Both the position numbers and the translations under genes were made by a program. A DNA stretch of 64,000 bases from Intrasporangium calvum DSM 43043. Lineage in GTDB: Bacteria; Actinomycetota; Actinomycetes; Actinomycetales; Dermatophilaceae. The notes beneath the pieces are model-generated. The model made no database searches and was not told where the DNA came from. It was given only the letters and a program-made list of their open reading frames with translations. Below, piece by piece: positions 8,862 through 18,154 of this stretch (position 1 is the first letter of the stretch; each line of letters starts with the position of its first letter). The stretch lies in contig NC_014830.1 of NCBI RefSeq assembly GCF_000184685.1, forward strand, positions 2,542,001 through 2,606,000, given 5' to 3'.

Positions 8862-10408
8862 GCCGCCACCCCCACCTGCCCGCGCATGGACAGCGCGAGC
8901 TCGACCTGGTCGCGCCCCGGGCGCTGTAGGCCCGAGAGGTCGGCGACGGTCCATGCGCTGCGCAGGCTGCGGTCGTAACCGCGCAGGCTGATGCTCCCCC
9001 GGTCGAGCGCTCGGTCGAGCGGGGCCGTGGCGCTGGCCGGCAGTCGCCAGGCCGGCGAACGCAGCAGCGAGCCCGGAACGTGTGCGTTGAGCGCCCAGCC
9101 GTCGATGAGCAGGCCCCGCCAGCGCTCGCGTTGGACAGCTCTGGCTGCCGCCACCCGAGCAGCGACCTCCCGGGTGCTGGCTCCCGGCGGCTGCGCCGCC
9201 AGGGACAGCCCCGGGGGCTGGACATGGACCTGCAGGTCGACCCGGTCGAGGAGCGGCCCGGAGAGCTTGCCGAAGTAGCTGCGTCGCATCGCCACCGAAC
9301 AGGTGCAGTCCAGTCCTTGCCCCCAGCCATTCCCGCACGGGCACGGGTTGGCCGCGAGCACCAGCTGGAAGCGAGCCGGGAACGTGACCGTCTCGTGCGC
9401 TCGCGCGATGGTCACGCTTCCGCGCTCCAGGGGCGTCCGCAAGGCCTGGAGGACCGCCTTGTCGAACTCGGGGGTCTCGTCGAGGAACAGGACCCCGCAG
9501 TTGGCCTGGGTGATCGCTCCCGGCCGGATGTGGCCGCTCCCCCCACCGATGATCGCGGACTGCGATGCCCCGTGGTGGGGGGCGACGAACGGTGGCCGGG
9601 TGATGAGGCGGACGTCCTCCAGGAGGCCGAGGACGGAGTGGATCGCGGTCACCGACATCGACTGGTCCTCCTCGAGCGGCGGCAGCAGCGCCGGCAGTCG
9701 CTCGGCGAGCATCGTCTTGCCGGCGCCCGGAGGCCCCGCGAGGAGCAGGTGGTGACCGCCTGCAGCCGCGATCTCCAAGGCGATCTTCGCCTCGGCCTGG
9801 CCGAGGACGTCCGACAGGTCCGTGCTCGTCCGCGGCACGCTGGCCTCGTCCCGGGGCGGCTCCTCGACGGGCACCACCACCAGGCCGCGGGACAGGTCTC
9901 GATAACGCTGGACGAGCTCGCGCACGTCCGACACCGCGTGCACCTCGACGCCGGTCACCAGTCTCGCCTCAGCCGCGTTCACCGCGGGAACCACGACGTG
10001 CCGCACCCCGGCGAGGGAAGCAGCGTGCGCTGCCGGCAGGACACCGGTGACCCCCCGGACCGAGCCGTCCAGCCCGAGCTCCCCGAGGTGCACCACCTGA
10101 CGGACGACCTCGGCGGGCACGATGTTCATCGCCGCGGCGACGGCGATGAAGATGGCCAGGTCGAACCCGGTCCCGACCTTGCGGCGCCCCGCTGGGGAGA
10201 GGTTCACGGTGACCCGGCGCTGGTTGACCAGCATCTCGGCAACAAGGGACGACACCGCCTTGATCCGCTCCGGTGACTGCTTGACGGCCGAGTCACCCAG
10301 ACCGCTGATGACAAACCCGGGCAGCCCCCCAGCCACGTGGGCCTCGACCTCGACGATGAACCCGTTGACGCCGCTCAGACCGACCGCCTTGGTCCGGCCG
10401 AGGCTCAC
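8858..10408 (-). CDS. yifB: YifB/ComM-family Mg-chelatase-like AAA+ ATPase
   Basis: AAA+ protein of 516 residues. ComM homologues are hexameric helicases that promote branch migration during integration of transformed DNA. Seen: N-terminal Lon-protease-like domain (GLPGFVISGLGDSAVKQSPE), Walker A GPPGAGKTMLAERLP around residue 220, Walker B GVLFLDE around 295, and Cys-rich NPCPCGNGWGQGLDCTCS around 355. The GTG at 10408 is chosen because it gives the standard family N-terminus (SLGRTKAVGLSGVNGF) and overlaps the yraN stop as GTGA. It forms a tight operon yraN-yifB-dprA, a grouping found across actinobacteria. Confidence 0.94.
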   Translation of the reverse strand: MSLGRTKAVGLSGVNGFIVEVEAHVAGGLPGFVISGLGDSAVKQSPERIKAVSSLVAEMLVNQRRVTVNLSPAGRRKVGTGFDLAIFIAVAAAMNIVPAEVVRQVVHLGELGLDGSVRGVTGVLPAAHAASLAGVRHVVVPAVNAAEARLVTGVEVHAVSDVRELVQRYRDLSRGLVVVPVEEPPRDEASVPRTSTDLSDVLGQAEAKIALEIAAAGGHHLLLAGPPGAGKTMLAERLPALLPPLEEDQSMSVTAIHSVLGLLEDVRLITRPPFVAPHHGASQSAIIGGGSGHIRPGAITQANCGVLFLDETPEFDKAVLQALRTPLERGSVTIARAHETVTFPARFQLVLAANPCPCGNGWGQGLDCTCSVAMRRSYFGKLSGPLLDRVDLQVHVQPPGLSLAAQPPGASTREVAARVAAARAVQRERWRGLLIDGWALNAHVPGSLLRSPAWRLPASATAPLDRALDRGSISLRGYDRSLRSAWTVADLSGLQRPGRDQVELALSMRGQVGVAA

Positions 10409-10785
10409 TGGACGCCCCGCAGGTGCGTCAGGCGCGGCATCCCTGCTCGCGGCCGCAGGATCGAGATGACGTCGATCCGAATCGTTCGAGTCTCCAGACG
10501 GCGACGGACCGCGGCGGGGCGCGCGTCGAGCCAGAGGCAGGCCAGCCGGCGGAGGCGCTGCAGCTTCTGCCGGGTCACCGCCTCGAAGGGTGCGCCGAAC
10601 TGCTCGGTGCTGCGCGTCTTGACCTCGCACACCACGAGCGTCTCCGCTTCGCGCGCGACGATGTCGATCTCACCCCGCGCGCAGCGCCAGTTGCGGTCGA
10701 GGATGGTGAAGCCGGCGTCGGCCAGGTAACGGCAGGCGAGCGCCTCGCCGTACGCACCCAGTGCCCGGGTCGGTGGGATGTCCAT
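10405..10785 (-). CDS. yraN: YraN (UPF0102) nuclease-like protein
   Basis: Small 126-residue protein of the UPF0102 family with a restriction-endonuclease-like fold. The PD-(D/E)xK-type residues appear in RGEIDIVAREAETLVVCEVKTRS (E, D, E and K; residues about 38-60). Function is not settled; its fixed partnership with yifB and dprA suggests processing of recombining or incoming DNA. The ATG at 10785 (MDIPPTRALGAYGEALACRY) matches the family start. First gene of the yraN-yifB-dprA operon. Confidence 0.92.
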   Translation of the reverse strand: MDIPPTRALGAYGEALACRYLADAGFTILDRNWRCARGEIDIVAREAETLVVCEVKTRSTEQFGAPFEAVTRQKLQRLRRLACLWLDARPAAVRRRLETRTIRIDVISILRPRAGMPRLTHLRGVQ

Positions 10786-10927
10786 GCGAGCAGCCTTGCC
10801 GCATGGTCCGTCTCACGCAGACGGGCGGGTTCGGCCTGTGTACGACGCGGCCCGGACCAAGGGGATGTGGACAGCCCGGGTGCCACAGGGGGTGGTGGCG
10901 TCGAGCTGGGAGTCCGGCCTCAAGCGC

Positions 10928-11248
10928 TCAGGAGAACTCCCCGGACTCCGGCAGCTTGATGTCGGGCTTCGGCAGCTCCTCGATGTTGACGTCCTTGAAC
11001 GTCACGACCCGCACGTTCTTGACGAACCGGGCCGGCCGGTAGATATCCCAGACCCAGGCATCGGCCATGGTGACGTCGAAGAACACCTCTCCCCCGTCGG
11101 TGCGGACCTTGAGGTCGACCGAGTTGGCCAGGTAGAAGCGGCGCTCCGTCTCGACGACGTGGGTGAAGAGTCCGACGACGTCGCGATATTCCTTGTAGAG
11201 CTGCAGCTCCATCTCGGTTTCGTACTTCTCGAGGTCTTCCGAGCTCAC
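10928..11248 (-). CDS. DUF2469 conserved actinobacterial protein
   Basis: A 106-residue soluble, acidic protein strongly conserved in actinobacteria but without known function. Recognised by [20 protein letters not shown], the central [19 protein letters not shown] and [20 protein letters not shown]. The GTG start at 11248 overlaps the rnhB stop as GTGA, so it is probably translationally coupled to rnhB. The same rnhB-DUF2469-yraN order is seen in many actinobacterial genomes. Confidence 0.93.
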   Translation of the reverse strand: MSSEDLEKYETEMELQLYKEYRDVVGLFTHVVETERRFYLANSVDLKVRTDGGEVFFDVTMADAWVWDIYRPARFVKNVRVVTFKDVNIEELPKPDIKLPESGEFS

Positions 11249-12039
11249 CTGACCGCCGTTTCTGTCTGATCTGCCGTCATGAGGGCCGGCACGTGGGCCT
11301 CTGCTCCCTCATTCAACACCCCTTCGAGCGCCTCGTCGGGCAGCGCCACCGTTCCTGGCTCGTAGACCCCGGGGAGCCGCCAGGAGCGACGGTGGAGCTC
11401 GCACGGCCCGATGCGAGCGAGGGCGTCGATGTGCTCGGGGGCGGAGTAGCCCTTGTTGAGGGTCCAGCCGTATGCCGGGTGCTCGGCTCCCAGCCGGACC
11501 ATCAGCTCGTCGCGCTCCACCTTCGCGATCACGCTGGCCGCCGCCACCGACGAGCACTTGAGGTCGGCCTTGATCATCGTCGTCACCGGTGGCGTCGTCG
11601 GTCCGGCGGCGTCGGCGAAGGCGAGCAGGCCGACCTCGTACGGCGCGGTGAGCCAGTCGTGGTTGCCGTCGAGGATGACGAGGTCGGGCACGACCTCGAG
11701 CGTGGCCAGGGCCCGGAGGCCAGCGAGACGGAGGGCGGCCATGATCCCGATGTCGTCGATCTCGGCGGGCGACGCGTGCCCGACGGAGTAGGCGACCGCC
11801 CAGCGCTGGATCCGCGGCACGAGTCCCCTACGGGCTCGCTCGGTCAGCAGCTTGGAGTCCTTGACCCCGGTGGGAGCCGACCGCACGGTCTCGTCGATGA
11901 CGACGACCCCGACGCTGACGGGGCCGGCCAGGGCGCCGCGCCCGACCTCGTCCATACCAGCGAGCAGCCGGTGGCCGGCGCGCTGCAGCTGGCGCTCCAC
12001 CCTCAGCGAGGGCTTCTTCGATGGGGTCCTGACCGCCAT
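11245..12039 (-). CDS. rnhB: Ribonuclease HII
   Basis: RNase HII removes misincorporated ribonucleotides and RNA from RNA-DNA hybrids. In 264 residues: the catalytic Asp-Glu pair in [16 protein letters not shown] (about residues 31-46), VILDGNHD (third carboxylate), and [13 protein letters not shown] followed by [18 protein letters not shown]. The ATG at 12039 ([18 protein letters not shown]) has GAGGG about ten bases upstream. It lies 11 bases after the lepB stop and overlaps DUF2469 by four bases, so the lepB-rnhB-DUF2469 run is likely one transcript. Confidence 0.94.
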   Translation of the reverse strand: MAVRTPSKKPSLRVERQLQRAGHRLLAGMDEVGRGALAGPVSVGVVVIDETVRSAPTGVKDSKLLTERARRGLVPRIQRWAVAYSVGHASPAEIDDIGIMAALRLAGLRALATLEVVPDLVILDGNHDWLTAPYEVGLLAFADAAGPTTPPVTTMIKADLKCSSVAAASVIAKVERDELMVRLGAEHPAYGWTLNKGYSAPEHIDALARIGPCELHRRSWRLPGVYEPGTVALPDEALEGVLNEGAEAHVPALMTADQTETAVR

Positions 12040-12050
12040 TCGCGTGGCCC

Positions 12051-12974
12051 TCAGGACGACGGGGAGCCGGACGGTGCCGGGACGGTCTCGAAGGTTCGCT
12101 CGGGCACACCGAGCCAGGTCACGTGGTCGATGGGCCAGACGATGAAGAGGGCTCGCCCGACGATCTTGTCCATGGGGACGGAGCCGTCGGAGCCGTTGTT
12201 GGACGGCGCGTCGTGGTATCGCGAGTCGGACGAGTCGGAGCGGTGGTCGCCCATGACCCACACGTGGTCCGGGGGAACGACGATGTCGAAGGCCTTGCCC
12301 TCGCTCGGTGCATCACCGGGTTTGAGGTAGGTCTCGTTGACGGCGACCCCGTTGATCGTGATCGGCCCGGTCCCGCCCTCCGAGACGACGTGGTCGCCCG
12401 GGAGTCCGATGACGCGCTTGATGAGGTGGTTCTCGGCGTCCTCGGGGAGGAGGCCGACGAAGACGAGCAGGTCGTGCAAGGGACCGCCAACGTCCGGGGC
12501 GCCATTGGTGAGGGCGCCGCTGAGCCACGGGAACGGCTCGGCCGGGTCCTCGAACACGACGACGTCGCCGCGTCGCAGGTCGAACGGGCCGGGGGTCAGC
12601 TTGCTGACGATGACCCGGTCGTCCTTGACGAGGGTGTTCTCCATCGATCCCGACGGGATGTAGAAGGCCTGGAAGAGCCAGGTCTTGACCACGAAGGAGA
12701 GCACCATCGCGAGCACGACGACGATGACCAGCTCCTTGAGGGCCGCCACGAGTCCGGCGCCGAACCCGCGCTGGTCGTCCGGCTCGTCGTCCGTGTCGTC
12801 AGCCAGGTCAGGCTCGCTCCCTGCCCCGTTGCCCAGCCGCGTGCCGAGCTGAGCGGAGCCGTCCCTCGGGTCGTAGGCGTCGTCCACCCCGTCGCCGAGA
12901 GACAGAGCGTCGGGGTCGCCGCCACGGTCCGGGTGTGGTCCCGTGGACTCCGGGCGGCCTGGCACTTGCGACAT
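12051..12974 (-). CDS. lepB: Signal peptidase I, paralogue 2
   Basis: Type I signal peptidase of 307 residues that cleaves leader peptides from Sec/Tat-exported proteins at the membrane. It has a long acidic cytoplasmic N-terminal region (residues 1-75, Asp-rich), one transmembrane helix ([20 protein letters not shown]), the catalytic Ser in [20 protein letters not shown], the catalytic Lys in [12 protein letters not shown], and [16 protein letters not shown]. The start is uncertain: adjacent GTG (12977) and ATG (12974). It follows the other lepB by 58 bases. Tandem signal peptidase genes next to rplS are common in this group. Confidence 0.94.
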   Translation of the reverse strand: MSQVPGRPESTGPHPDRGGDPDALSLGDGVDDAYDPRDGSAQLGTRLGNGAGSEPDLADDTDDEPDDQRGFGAGLVAALKELVIVVVLAMVLSFVVKTWLFQAFYIPSGSMENTLVKDDRVIVSKLTPGPFDLRRGDVVVFEDPAEPFPWLSGALTNGAPDVGGPLHDLLVFVGLLPEDAENHLIKRVIGLPGDHVVSEGGTGPITINGVAVNETYLKPGDAPSEGKAFDIVVPPDHVWVMGDHRSDSSDSRYHDAPSNNGSDGSVPMDKIVGRALFIVWPIDHVTWLGVPERTFETVPAPSGSPSS

Positions 12975-13032
12975 CACTCACCGTTTCGTCGTGGGGAGCA
13001 CTTCCCCCCGTCCCTGTCCGAGCGACGGGCAG

Positions 13033-13776
13033 CTAGGGGGTGGCTGAGGATTCGTCGGGGTCGACTGCTCCGAGTTGGTCGAGCGGCCAGTATCGCACCC
13101 ACACCTTGCCGATGATGTCGTCTCCCGGGACCATGCCGCCGCCCGGCTCGCCGAGGTGCGCTCGGGAGTCTGCGGACCCGGCCCGGTTGTCCCCCATGAC
13201 CCACAGGCGTCGGGGCGGGACGAGCACGTCGAACGTCATCGTGCTCGGTTGCTGTCCCGGCTTGAGGTAGGGCTCGTCCACGGGGGTGCCGTTGACCTCG
13301 AGGCGCCCGTCGGGCCCGCAGCAGCGAACCCGGTCACCCGGTAGTCCGATGACCCGCTTGACGTAGTCGGTCGGTGGACCTTGCCCGACGAGGGCTTCCA
13401 GCCCGTCCACGAGACCCTCGAGCAGTCCCCGGTCGGGCACGTCGAGGTTGAAGGCTCGGGAGGCATCGAAGACGATGATGTCGCCGTGCCGGAGGTCCTC
13501 GGGGCTCGTCGTCCGGTCGACGAGGATCCGGTCCCCGACGTGCAGGGTGTCCTCCATCGAGCTGCTGGGAATCCGGAACGGGGTCACGAGCAGGGACCGC
13601 ACGAGCAGGACGAGGAGCAGCGCCACCGCAGGCCCGATGAGCCACCGCAGGTCTCGGTCGCGACGCCGCGCCGAACTGCTCGTCGACGGGGTGGAGGGCT
13701 GGGTGGCCGGCTGTGGAGAGGTCGCGGGGGACGACGAAGGCGCGGTGGAACCCGGGCTGGAGGGCTCCTCGTTCAC
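13033..13776 (-). CDS. lepB: Signal peptidase I, paralogue 1
   Basis: Second type I signal peptidase, 247 residues. A Ser/Pro/Thr-rich cytoplasmic N-terminus (residues 1-38) precedes a transmembrane helix (LIGPAVALLLVLLVRSLLV). The catalytic Ser lies in IPSSSMEDTLHVGDRILVD and the Lys in [13 protein letters not shown], with VMGDNRAGSADSRAHLGE closing the catalytic core. Differences from the downstream paralogue (CCGPDG insert, shorter N-terminus) suggest different substrate sets. Translation likely starts at GTG 13776. Located between rplS and the other lepB on the same strand. Confidence 0.94.
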   Translation of the reverse strand: MNEEPSSPGSTAPSSSPATSPQPATQPSTPSTSSSARRRDRDLRWLIGPAVALLLVLLVRSLLVTPFRIPSSSMEDTLHVGDRILVDRTTSPEDLRHGDIIVFDASRAFNLDVPDRGLLEGLVDGLEALVGQGPPTDYVKRVIGLPGDRVRCCGPDGRLEVNGTPVDEPYLKPGQQPSTMTFDVLVPPRRLWVMGDNRAGSADSRAHLGEPGGGMVPGDDIIGKVWVRYWPLDQLGAVDPDESSATP

Positions 13777-13841
13777 GGGGAACCACTCGACCCGGGGACC
13801 ACCGCGCCTCGCGTCACGAACGCATCAGGTGTGCGTGTGGA

Positions 13842-14216
13842 TCAGGCCTTGGCCCCGGACTTGGCCGGCACGGTGTCACGCTTCTCGCGGATCTTGGCCG
13901 CCTTGCCGCGCAGGCCGCGCAGGTAGTAGAGCTTCGCGCGGCGGACGTCACCGCGGGTGAGCACCTCGATGTGGTCGATGATCGGGGTGTGGAGCGGGAA
14001 GGTGCGCTCGACGCCGACCCCGAAGGAGATCTTGCGGACGGTGAAGGTCTCGCCGATGCCGCCGCCGTGGCGGCGGATGACGACGCCTTGGAAGACCTGG
14101 ACCCGGGAGCGGGTGCCCTCGACGACCTTGACGTGGACCTTGAGCGTGTCACCGGCGCGGAACTCGGGAATGTCCGAGCGCAGCGACGCGGCGTCGATCG
14201 CGTCAAACGTGTGCAT
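13842..14216 (-). CDS. rplS: 50S ribosomal protein L19
   Basis: L19 sits at the 30S-50S interface. The 124-residue product shows the family core [40 protein letters not shown] and [20 protein letters not shown], with a short Lys-rich tail. AGGAA lies 8-10 bases before the ATG at 14216. In many bacteria L19 follows trmD; here it is separated from trmD by the divergent FetB-like gene but remains next to lepB. Confidence 0.97.
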   Translation of the reverse strand: MHTFDAIDAASLRSDIPEFRAGDTLKVHVKVVEGTRSRVQVFQGVVIRRHGGGIGETFTVRKISFGVGVERTFPLHTPIIDHIEVLTRGDVRRAKLYYLRGLRGKAAKIREKRDTVPAKSGAKA

Positions 14217-14524
14217 GATGCTTCACTTTCCTGGGAGCCACAGGCCACCCGTGCGGGATGTCTGGTTCGCGTTCGGTGCGGCCACGTCGGCCAGCAGGGC
14301 CGAGCGTGCTCGGTTCCGCTGGCTGGACTCCCCCTGTGGCAGGGGCCGTCGTCAGCCGGACGCAAGGTCCAAGTTTGCCAGAGCAGGCCGCCATTCCGAA
14401 ATTCGTTGCCGTATGCCGCTGGGCTCGGTCCCAACCGGCGCCTCCCACGCGGGTGGCGGGGCGGCGAGGGGCCGGACCGGCGTGGTCGGCCGCGGAGCCG
14501 GCCGGGTCCCGATAGCGTCGGTCC
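14217..14524. other. 308-bp divergent intergenic region between rplS and fetB-like gene
   Basis: No gene is visible. It must hold the rplS promoter and 5' leader on the minus strand and the start region of the permease gene on the plus strand. One dispersed-repeat copy lies at 14409-14426. The rplS leader half (14220-14330) can form GC-rich hairpins, but I cannot assign a known ribosomal-protein leader motif. Confidence 0.6.
14409..14426 (-). repeat. Dispersed 18-bp repeat, copy 3
   Basis: CCGTATGCCGCTGGGCTC, exact reverse complement of the consensus, in the divergent spacer between rplS and the FetB-like gene. Confidence 0.88.
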
Positions 14525-15283
14525 GTGACCATCAACCCCGGGTGGCCGGTGGCCGTCGCGCTCGTCGCCCTGCTGCTCGTCGCTGTCGTCGCGAACATGG
14601 TGTTCCGCCACGGGTTGGCCCGGCAATCGGTCGTGGCCGGCCTGCGAGCGGCCGCGCAGCTGACTGCAGCGGCTGCGGTCATCTCGGTGGTCGTCGGGTC
14701 GCTGTGGCTCTCGGCGCTGGCGCTGTTCGGGATGTTCGCGATGGCGGTGCTGACCACCTGTCGGCGCATCGACAGCCCCGGGTCGTGGCCGTGGGCCACT
14801 GCGGCGATGGCGGCGGGTGTCGTGCCGGTTCTCGCCATCCTCCTGCTGAGTGGGACCATCCCGTTCCACGGCATTGCGCTGATCCCCGTCGTCGGGATCG
14901 TTCTCGGCAACACCATGACGGTCCACACCCTGGTCGGCCGACGAGCCTTCGCCGCGCTGCGGGAGGAGCGAGGCCAGTACGAGGCGGGCCTGTCGCTGGG
15001 GATGGTGCCCGACCAGGCGATCGACGAGATCATCGCGCGGCGGGTGCCCGAGGGCCTCGTGCCCAGCCTCGACCAGGTCAAGACCTCTGGCGTCGTCACC
15101 CTCCCCGGAGCGTTCATCGGCGTCATGCTGGGCGGGGGCAGCGCCGTGCAGGCCGCGACGGCCCAGGTTCTCGTGCTCTTCGCGATCATGGCCACCCAGT
15201 CGGTGACGGCCGGAGTCGAGGCTCGGCTCATCCGGGCCAGACGGACGCTGCCCGACGACCTTCGGGCCACCCTCGTCTCCTAG
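14525..15283 (+). CDS. fetB: FetB-like (UPF0014) ABC transporter permease
   Basis: Membrane protein of 252 residues with about seven hydrophobic segments. The family marker is the central [19 protein letters not shown] followed by a cytoplasmic stretch [20 protein letters not shown] and [20 protein letters not shown]. In E. coli FetB pairs with ATPase FetA to export iron under oxidative stress. No ATPase partner is adjacent, which is odd for an ABC permease; it may be elsewhere. The GTG at 14525 is the start. Its stop codon overlaps the convergent trmD stop by four bases. Confidence 0.87.
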   Translation: MTINPGWPVAVALVALLLVAVVANMVFRHGLARQSVVAGLRAAAQLTAAAAVISVVVGSLWLSALALFGMFAMAVLTTCRRIDSPGSWPWATAAMAAGVVPVLAILLLSGTIPFHGIALIPVVGIVLGNTMTVHTLVGRRAFAALREERGQYEAGLSLGMVPDQAIDEIIARRVPEGLVPSLDQVKTSGVVTLPGAFIGVMLGGGSAVQAATAQVLVLFAIMATQSVTAGVEARLIRARRTLPDDLRATLVS

Positions 15284-16473
15284 CCCCTTCGTCGCTTGAC
15301 CAGCTCGACGGTTCCGCGGATCGCTGGTTCGCCGGGCGCGGTCCGGTATCCAGCCTTGCGGTACATCCGCAGGTTGTCCGAGCTCCCGGCGCCCGCGATG
15401 AGTGACACGGTCCACGTGCCGTCCGGGGCGGTGTCCTCCGCGAGGCGGAGCAGGCGGCGCCCGAGCCCGCGGCCCTGCAGGTCCGGAGCCACCATGAGCC
15501 TGGAGACGAACAGGTCATCGCCGCGCACCGCGGTGCGCACCGAGCCGACGATCCGGCCACCGTGGCGGGCGACCCACGTGTGGGTCTCGTCGAGGCTGGC
15601 CCGCAGCACGCCGATCGGCTCCTCGAGCGGAGGGATGTCGAGGCGCTGGTTGGCCATGGCCTCCTGCACCCAGCACGCCTTGGTCAACGTGAACAGCTCG
15701 GGCACGTCCGCGGGCACCGCCGGGCGGATGTCGACGTCGAGCCCGCCGTCCACCGTCACCTGCGCGGGGTGGAGCAGGTCCGGACGACGGGCCGCGGTGC
15801 GGGCGAGGCGCTGCTCATGACGCCAGGCGGCGATGGCCGCGTGGTTCCCGGACAGGAGCACGTCGGGCACGGCCCGGTCGCGCCACACTCGCGGCTTGGT
15901 GTACAGGGGGTACTCGAGCAGCCCGTCCTCATGCGACTCCTCGAGGAGGGAGTCGGCGTTGCCGATGACGCCCGGCAGCAGCCGGGCGATCGCCTCGACC
16001 ATGGCGAGGACCGCCACCTCGCCACCGTTCAGGACGTAGTCACCGAGGCTGACCACGGAGACCTCGAGACCGAGGTCCGCCCGGGAGTACTCGTAGACGC
16101 GCTCGTCGATGCCCTCGTAGCGACCGCAGGCGAAGACCAGCCACGGCTCTCGGGCGAAATCCCGAGCCATCGCCTGCGTGAACGGCCGGCCCCCGGGGCC
16201 CGGCACGATGAGGCGAGGCCGCTGTCCCTCCGCACGGTCCGGGTGCGCGACGACGTGGTCGAGCGCCTCAGCCCACGGCTCGGGCTTCATCACCATGCCG
16301 GCGCCACCGCCGAAGGGGGTGTCGTCGACGGAGCGGTGCCGGTCGTGGGCGAACTCGCGCAGGTCGTGAGCGGCGACGGTGAGCAACCCGTCCTGCCGCG
16401 CCTTGCCGATGAGCGACAGGTCGAGGGGCGAGAGGTACTCAGGAAAGATCGTGATGACGTCGATGCGCATCAA
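15280..16473 (-). CDS. trmD: tRNA (guanine-37-N1)-methyltransferase TrmD fused to a GNAT acetyltransferase
   Basis: A 397-residue two-domain protein. Residues 1 to about 245 are a complete TrmD, which methylates G37 of tRNAs to prevent frameshifting: [38 protein letters not shown], the knotted SAM-binding segment [11 protein letters not shown] and [12 protein letters not shown], then [18 protein letters not shown]. From about 250 a GNAT domain follows ([39 protein letters not shown] with the acetyl-CoA loop, [11 protein letters not shown]). There is no stop or frameshift between the domains. The GNAT substrate is unknown. rimM lies 3 bases upstream, the normal trmD partner. Confidence 0.93.
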   Translation of the reverse strand: MMRIDVITIFPEYLSPLDLSLIGKARQDGLLTVAAHDLREFAHDRHRSVDDTPFGGGAGMVMKPEPWAEALDHVVAHPDRAEGQRPRLIVPGPGGRPFTQAMARDFAREPWLVFACGRYEGIDERVYEYSRADLGLEVSVVSLGDYVLNGGEVAVLAMVEAIARLLPGVIGNADSLLEESHEDGLLEYPLYTKPRVWRDRAVPDVLLSGNHAAIAAWRHEQRLARTAARRPDLLHPAQVTVDGGLDVDIRPAVPADVPELFTLTKACWVQEAMANQRLDIPPLEEPIGVLRASLDETHTWVARHGGRIVGSVRTAVRGDDLFVSRLMVAPDLQGRGLGRRLLRLAEDTAPDGTWTVSLIAGAGSSDNLRMYRKAGYRTAPGEPAIRGTVELVKRRRG

Positions 16474-16476
16474 GCG

Positions 16477-17025
16477 TCAAGCTCCCGGCTCGCGGAAGAG
16501 GTCGAAGAGTCCGGGTGGTGCGTCGACGACGACATGGTCGGCGGCGACCGTCGGGACGATCGCCTCGACGAACGGCACCTGCGCGGTGACTCCGTCGGAG
16601 AGCCGGATGACCAGACGGTCCTGGGCCGCACCGAGGTCGAGGCCCGTGACCATACCGAGCACCAGGCCTTCGCGGTCCCGCACCTCGAGGCCGACGAGGT
16701 CGTCCTCGAACCAGGCCGCGTCGTCCTCGTCCTCGTCGGCTGTGACGGCCGACGCTTCGACCACCAGCCGGGTCCCGCGCAGGCCCTCGGCTCCGGTGCG
16801 GTCCGGGATCTCCTCGAACCCGAGCAGCCACGTCCCGTTGTGGTCGCGCGTCGTCCGGACGGTCAACTGCCTCGGCACGCCGGAGCCCGGCGTCGCCTCG
16901 GTCTCGAGAACCTCCCCAGGGGCAAAACGACGCTCGGGATCGTCGGTGTGCAGCTGCACCGTGACCTCACCTCGAAGCCCATGTGGCTTGCCGATGCGCG
17001 CCACCAGGACCCTGTCGCCGTTCAT
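16477..17025 (-). CDS. rimM: Ribosome maturation factor RimM
   Basis: RimM assists 30S head assembly by binding S19 and 16S rRNA helices. The 182-residue product has the N-terminal RimM barrel (VARIGKPHGLRGEVTVQLHT) and a C-terminal PRC-barrel (DLVGLEVRDREGLVLGMVTG, VPFVEAIVPTVAADHVVVDA), with an acidic linker (TADEDEDDAAWFEDD). The ATG at 17025 has AGAGG about ten bases upstream; this start is chosen over the longer frame that runs into phased 10-bp repeats. It ends 3 bases before trmD. Confidence 0.95.
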   Translation of the reverse strand: MNGDRVLVARIGKPHGLRGEVTVQLHTDDPERRFAPGEVLETEATPGSGVPRQLTVRTTRDHNGTWLLGFEEIPDRTGAEGLRGTRLVVEASAVTADEDEDDAAWFEDDLVGLEVRDREGLVLGMVTGLDLGAAQDRLVIRLSDGVTAQVPFVEAIVPTVAADHVVVDAPPGLFDLFREPGA

Positions 17026-17053
17026 GATGACCATCCTCTCAGCAGGGTGACGG

Positions 17054-17103
17054 CTCGGACCAGCTCTGACCAGCTCTGACCAGCACGGAGCACCTCGGAC
17101 CAG
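17054..17103. repeat. Phased 10-bp repeats upstream of rimM
   Basis: Five consecutive 10-base blocks begin at 17054, 17064, 17074, 17084 and 17094. Four read CTC(G/T)GACCAG and the fourth is a divergent CACGGAGCAC. The period is close to one helical turn, so the copies would lie on one DNA face. They end about 30 bases before the rimM start. Confidence 0.75.
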
Positions 17104-17161
17104 CTCATCCGGCACGCGTCGCGGACCGCGCCGGCCGCGGAGGGAAGCTCGCAGCAGGAGC

Positions 17162-17179
17162 GAGCCCGGCGGCATACGG
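17162..17179 (+). repeat. Dispersed 18-bp repeat, copy 4 (one-base variant)
   Basis: GAGCCCGGCGGCATACGG differs from the consensus at one position (A to G). It lies between the KH protein gene and rimM. Confidence 0.7.
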
Positions 17180-17253
17180 CCTGGCCGCTGGGACCGACGC
17201 AGAGTGGGGCGCCCCGGGCTCCCGGGACACCCCACTCGACGTGCGGTCGGCGC

Positions 17254-17496
17254 TCAGCGCGCCCGGTCGGTGTCGACGATGTCGACCCGGACATTGCCGT
17301 TTCCGGCAAGCGCGTTCACGACGGTGCGCAGCGCACTCGCGGTGCGGCCGGACCGGCCGATGACCCGCCCGAGGTCGTCGGGGTGGACCCGCACCTCGAG
17401 CAGCTCTCCGCGGCGCAGCTCCTTACGACGCACGACGACGTCCTCGTCGTGGTCGACGATTCCCTTGACGAGGTGCTCGAGCGCCTCCTCGAGCAT
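17254..17496 (-). CDS. khpA: KhpA-type KH-domain RNA-binding protein
   Basis: An 80-residue protein made of a single KH domain with the RNA-binding GxxG loop in RVIGRSGRTASALRTVV (residues about 44-60). KhpA family proteins bind many small RNAs and mRNAs and, in firmicutes, pair with KhpB in cell-envelope control. It begins 3 bases after the rpsP stop on the same strand, the conserved rpsP-KH-rimM-trmD order of Gram-positive bacteria. Confidence 0.94.
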   Translation of the reverse strand: MLEEALEHLVKGIVDHDEDVVVRRKELRRGELLEVRVHPDDLGRVIGRSGRTASALRTVVNALAGNGNVRVDIVDTDRAR

Positions 17497-17498
17497 GC

Positions 17499-17978
17499 TC
17501 AGGACTCGTTCTTCTCGGACGTCTCGGTGCGCTCGGCCTCGGCTTCGGCGGTCACCTTCGCCTCGGCGGCGTCCTCAGTGGCGGCCACGTCGGTGCTCGG
17601 CGCCGGCTCCGCCTTCTTCGCGGTCCGCTTGCGCGGCGTGCTCGAGGCGTCCTTGTCGTCGGACGACTTGCCGGCTGCGGCGAGCGCGGCCTCGTACCGC
17701 TCCTTCTTGGACTGGCCCTGCTCCTTGGTGCGGAGCTTGCCGTCGTTGATGACCTTGAGGAGGGCTGCGACCGCCTCGGTGGGCTGGGCGCCCTGGGCGA
17801 TCCAGTAGTTGGCGCGCTCCATGTCGATCTCGATGAGCGACGGCTCCTCGGTGGGGTGGTACTTGCCGATCTCCTCGATCGCCCGGCCATCACGCTTGGT
17901 GCGGGAGTCCATGACGACGACGCGGTAGAACGGTGCACGGATCTTGCCCATGCGCTTCAGACGAATCTTGACTGCCAC
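17499..17978 (-). CDS. rpsP: 30S ribosomal protein S16 with acidic/basic C-terminal extension
   Basis: S16 stabilises the 30S body early in assembly. The first 80 residues are the canonical protein ([39 protein letters not shown]). Residues about 100-159 form a low-complexity Lys/Ala/Glu extension typical of actinobacterial S16. The GTG at 17978 is chosen because it gives the exact family N-terminus and has GGAG about ten bases upstream; longer open frames extend into non-conserved sequence. Confidence 0.96.
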   Translation of the reverse strand: MAVKIRLKRMGKIRAPFYRVVVMDSRTKRDGRAIEEIGKYHPTEEPSLIEIDMERANYWIAQGAQPTEAVAALLKVINDGKLRTKEQGQSKKERYEAALAAAGKSSDDKDASSTPRKRTAKKAEPAPSTDVAATEDAAEAKVTAEAEAERTETSEKNES

Positions 17979-18154
17979 TGGTGTGGTGTCTCCTGTTTCT
18001 TGTTGTGAACGCGGCGAGACCGGGTGGGAGACACTCGGGGAGCCGACGCTCGGTGTAGGCGTCCAGGTCAGGCGAGAGGATGCTGGCCCGACGGGTACAG
18101 CCGACCATTCTGCCAGATGAGCGCCCGTGCCCCGAACGCGTCCCGCGGCGACCC

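Noticed and set aside
11469-11486. Additional dispersed-repeat copy in rnhB (CCGTATGCCGGGTG)
   Set aside because: The shared bases stop after CCGTATGCCG and encode the conserved RNase HII PAYGW motif.
15562-17079. 505-codon plus-strand open frame
   Set aside because: Complement of trmD and rimM, which are clearly coding.
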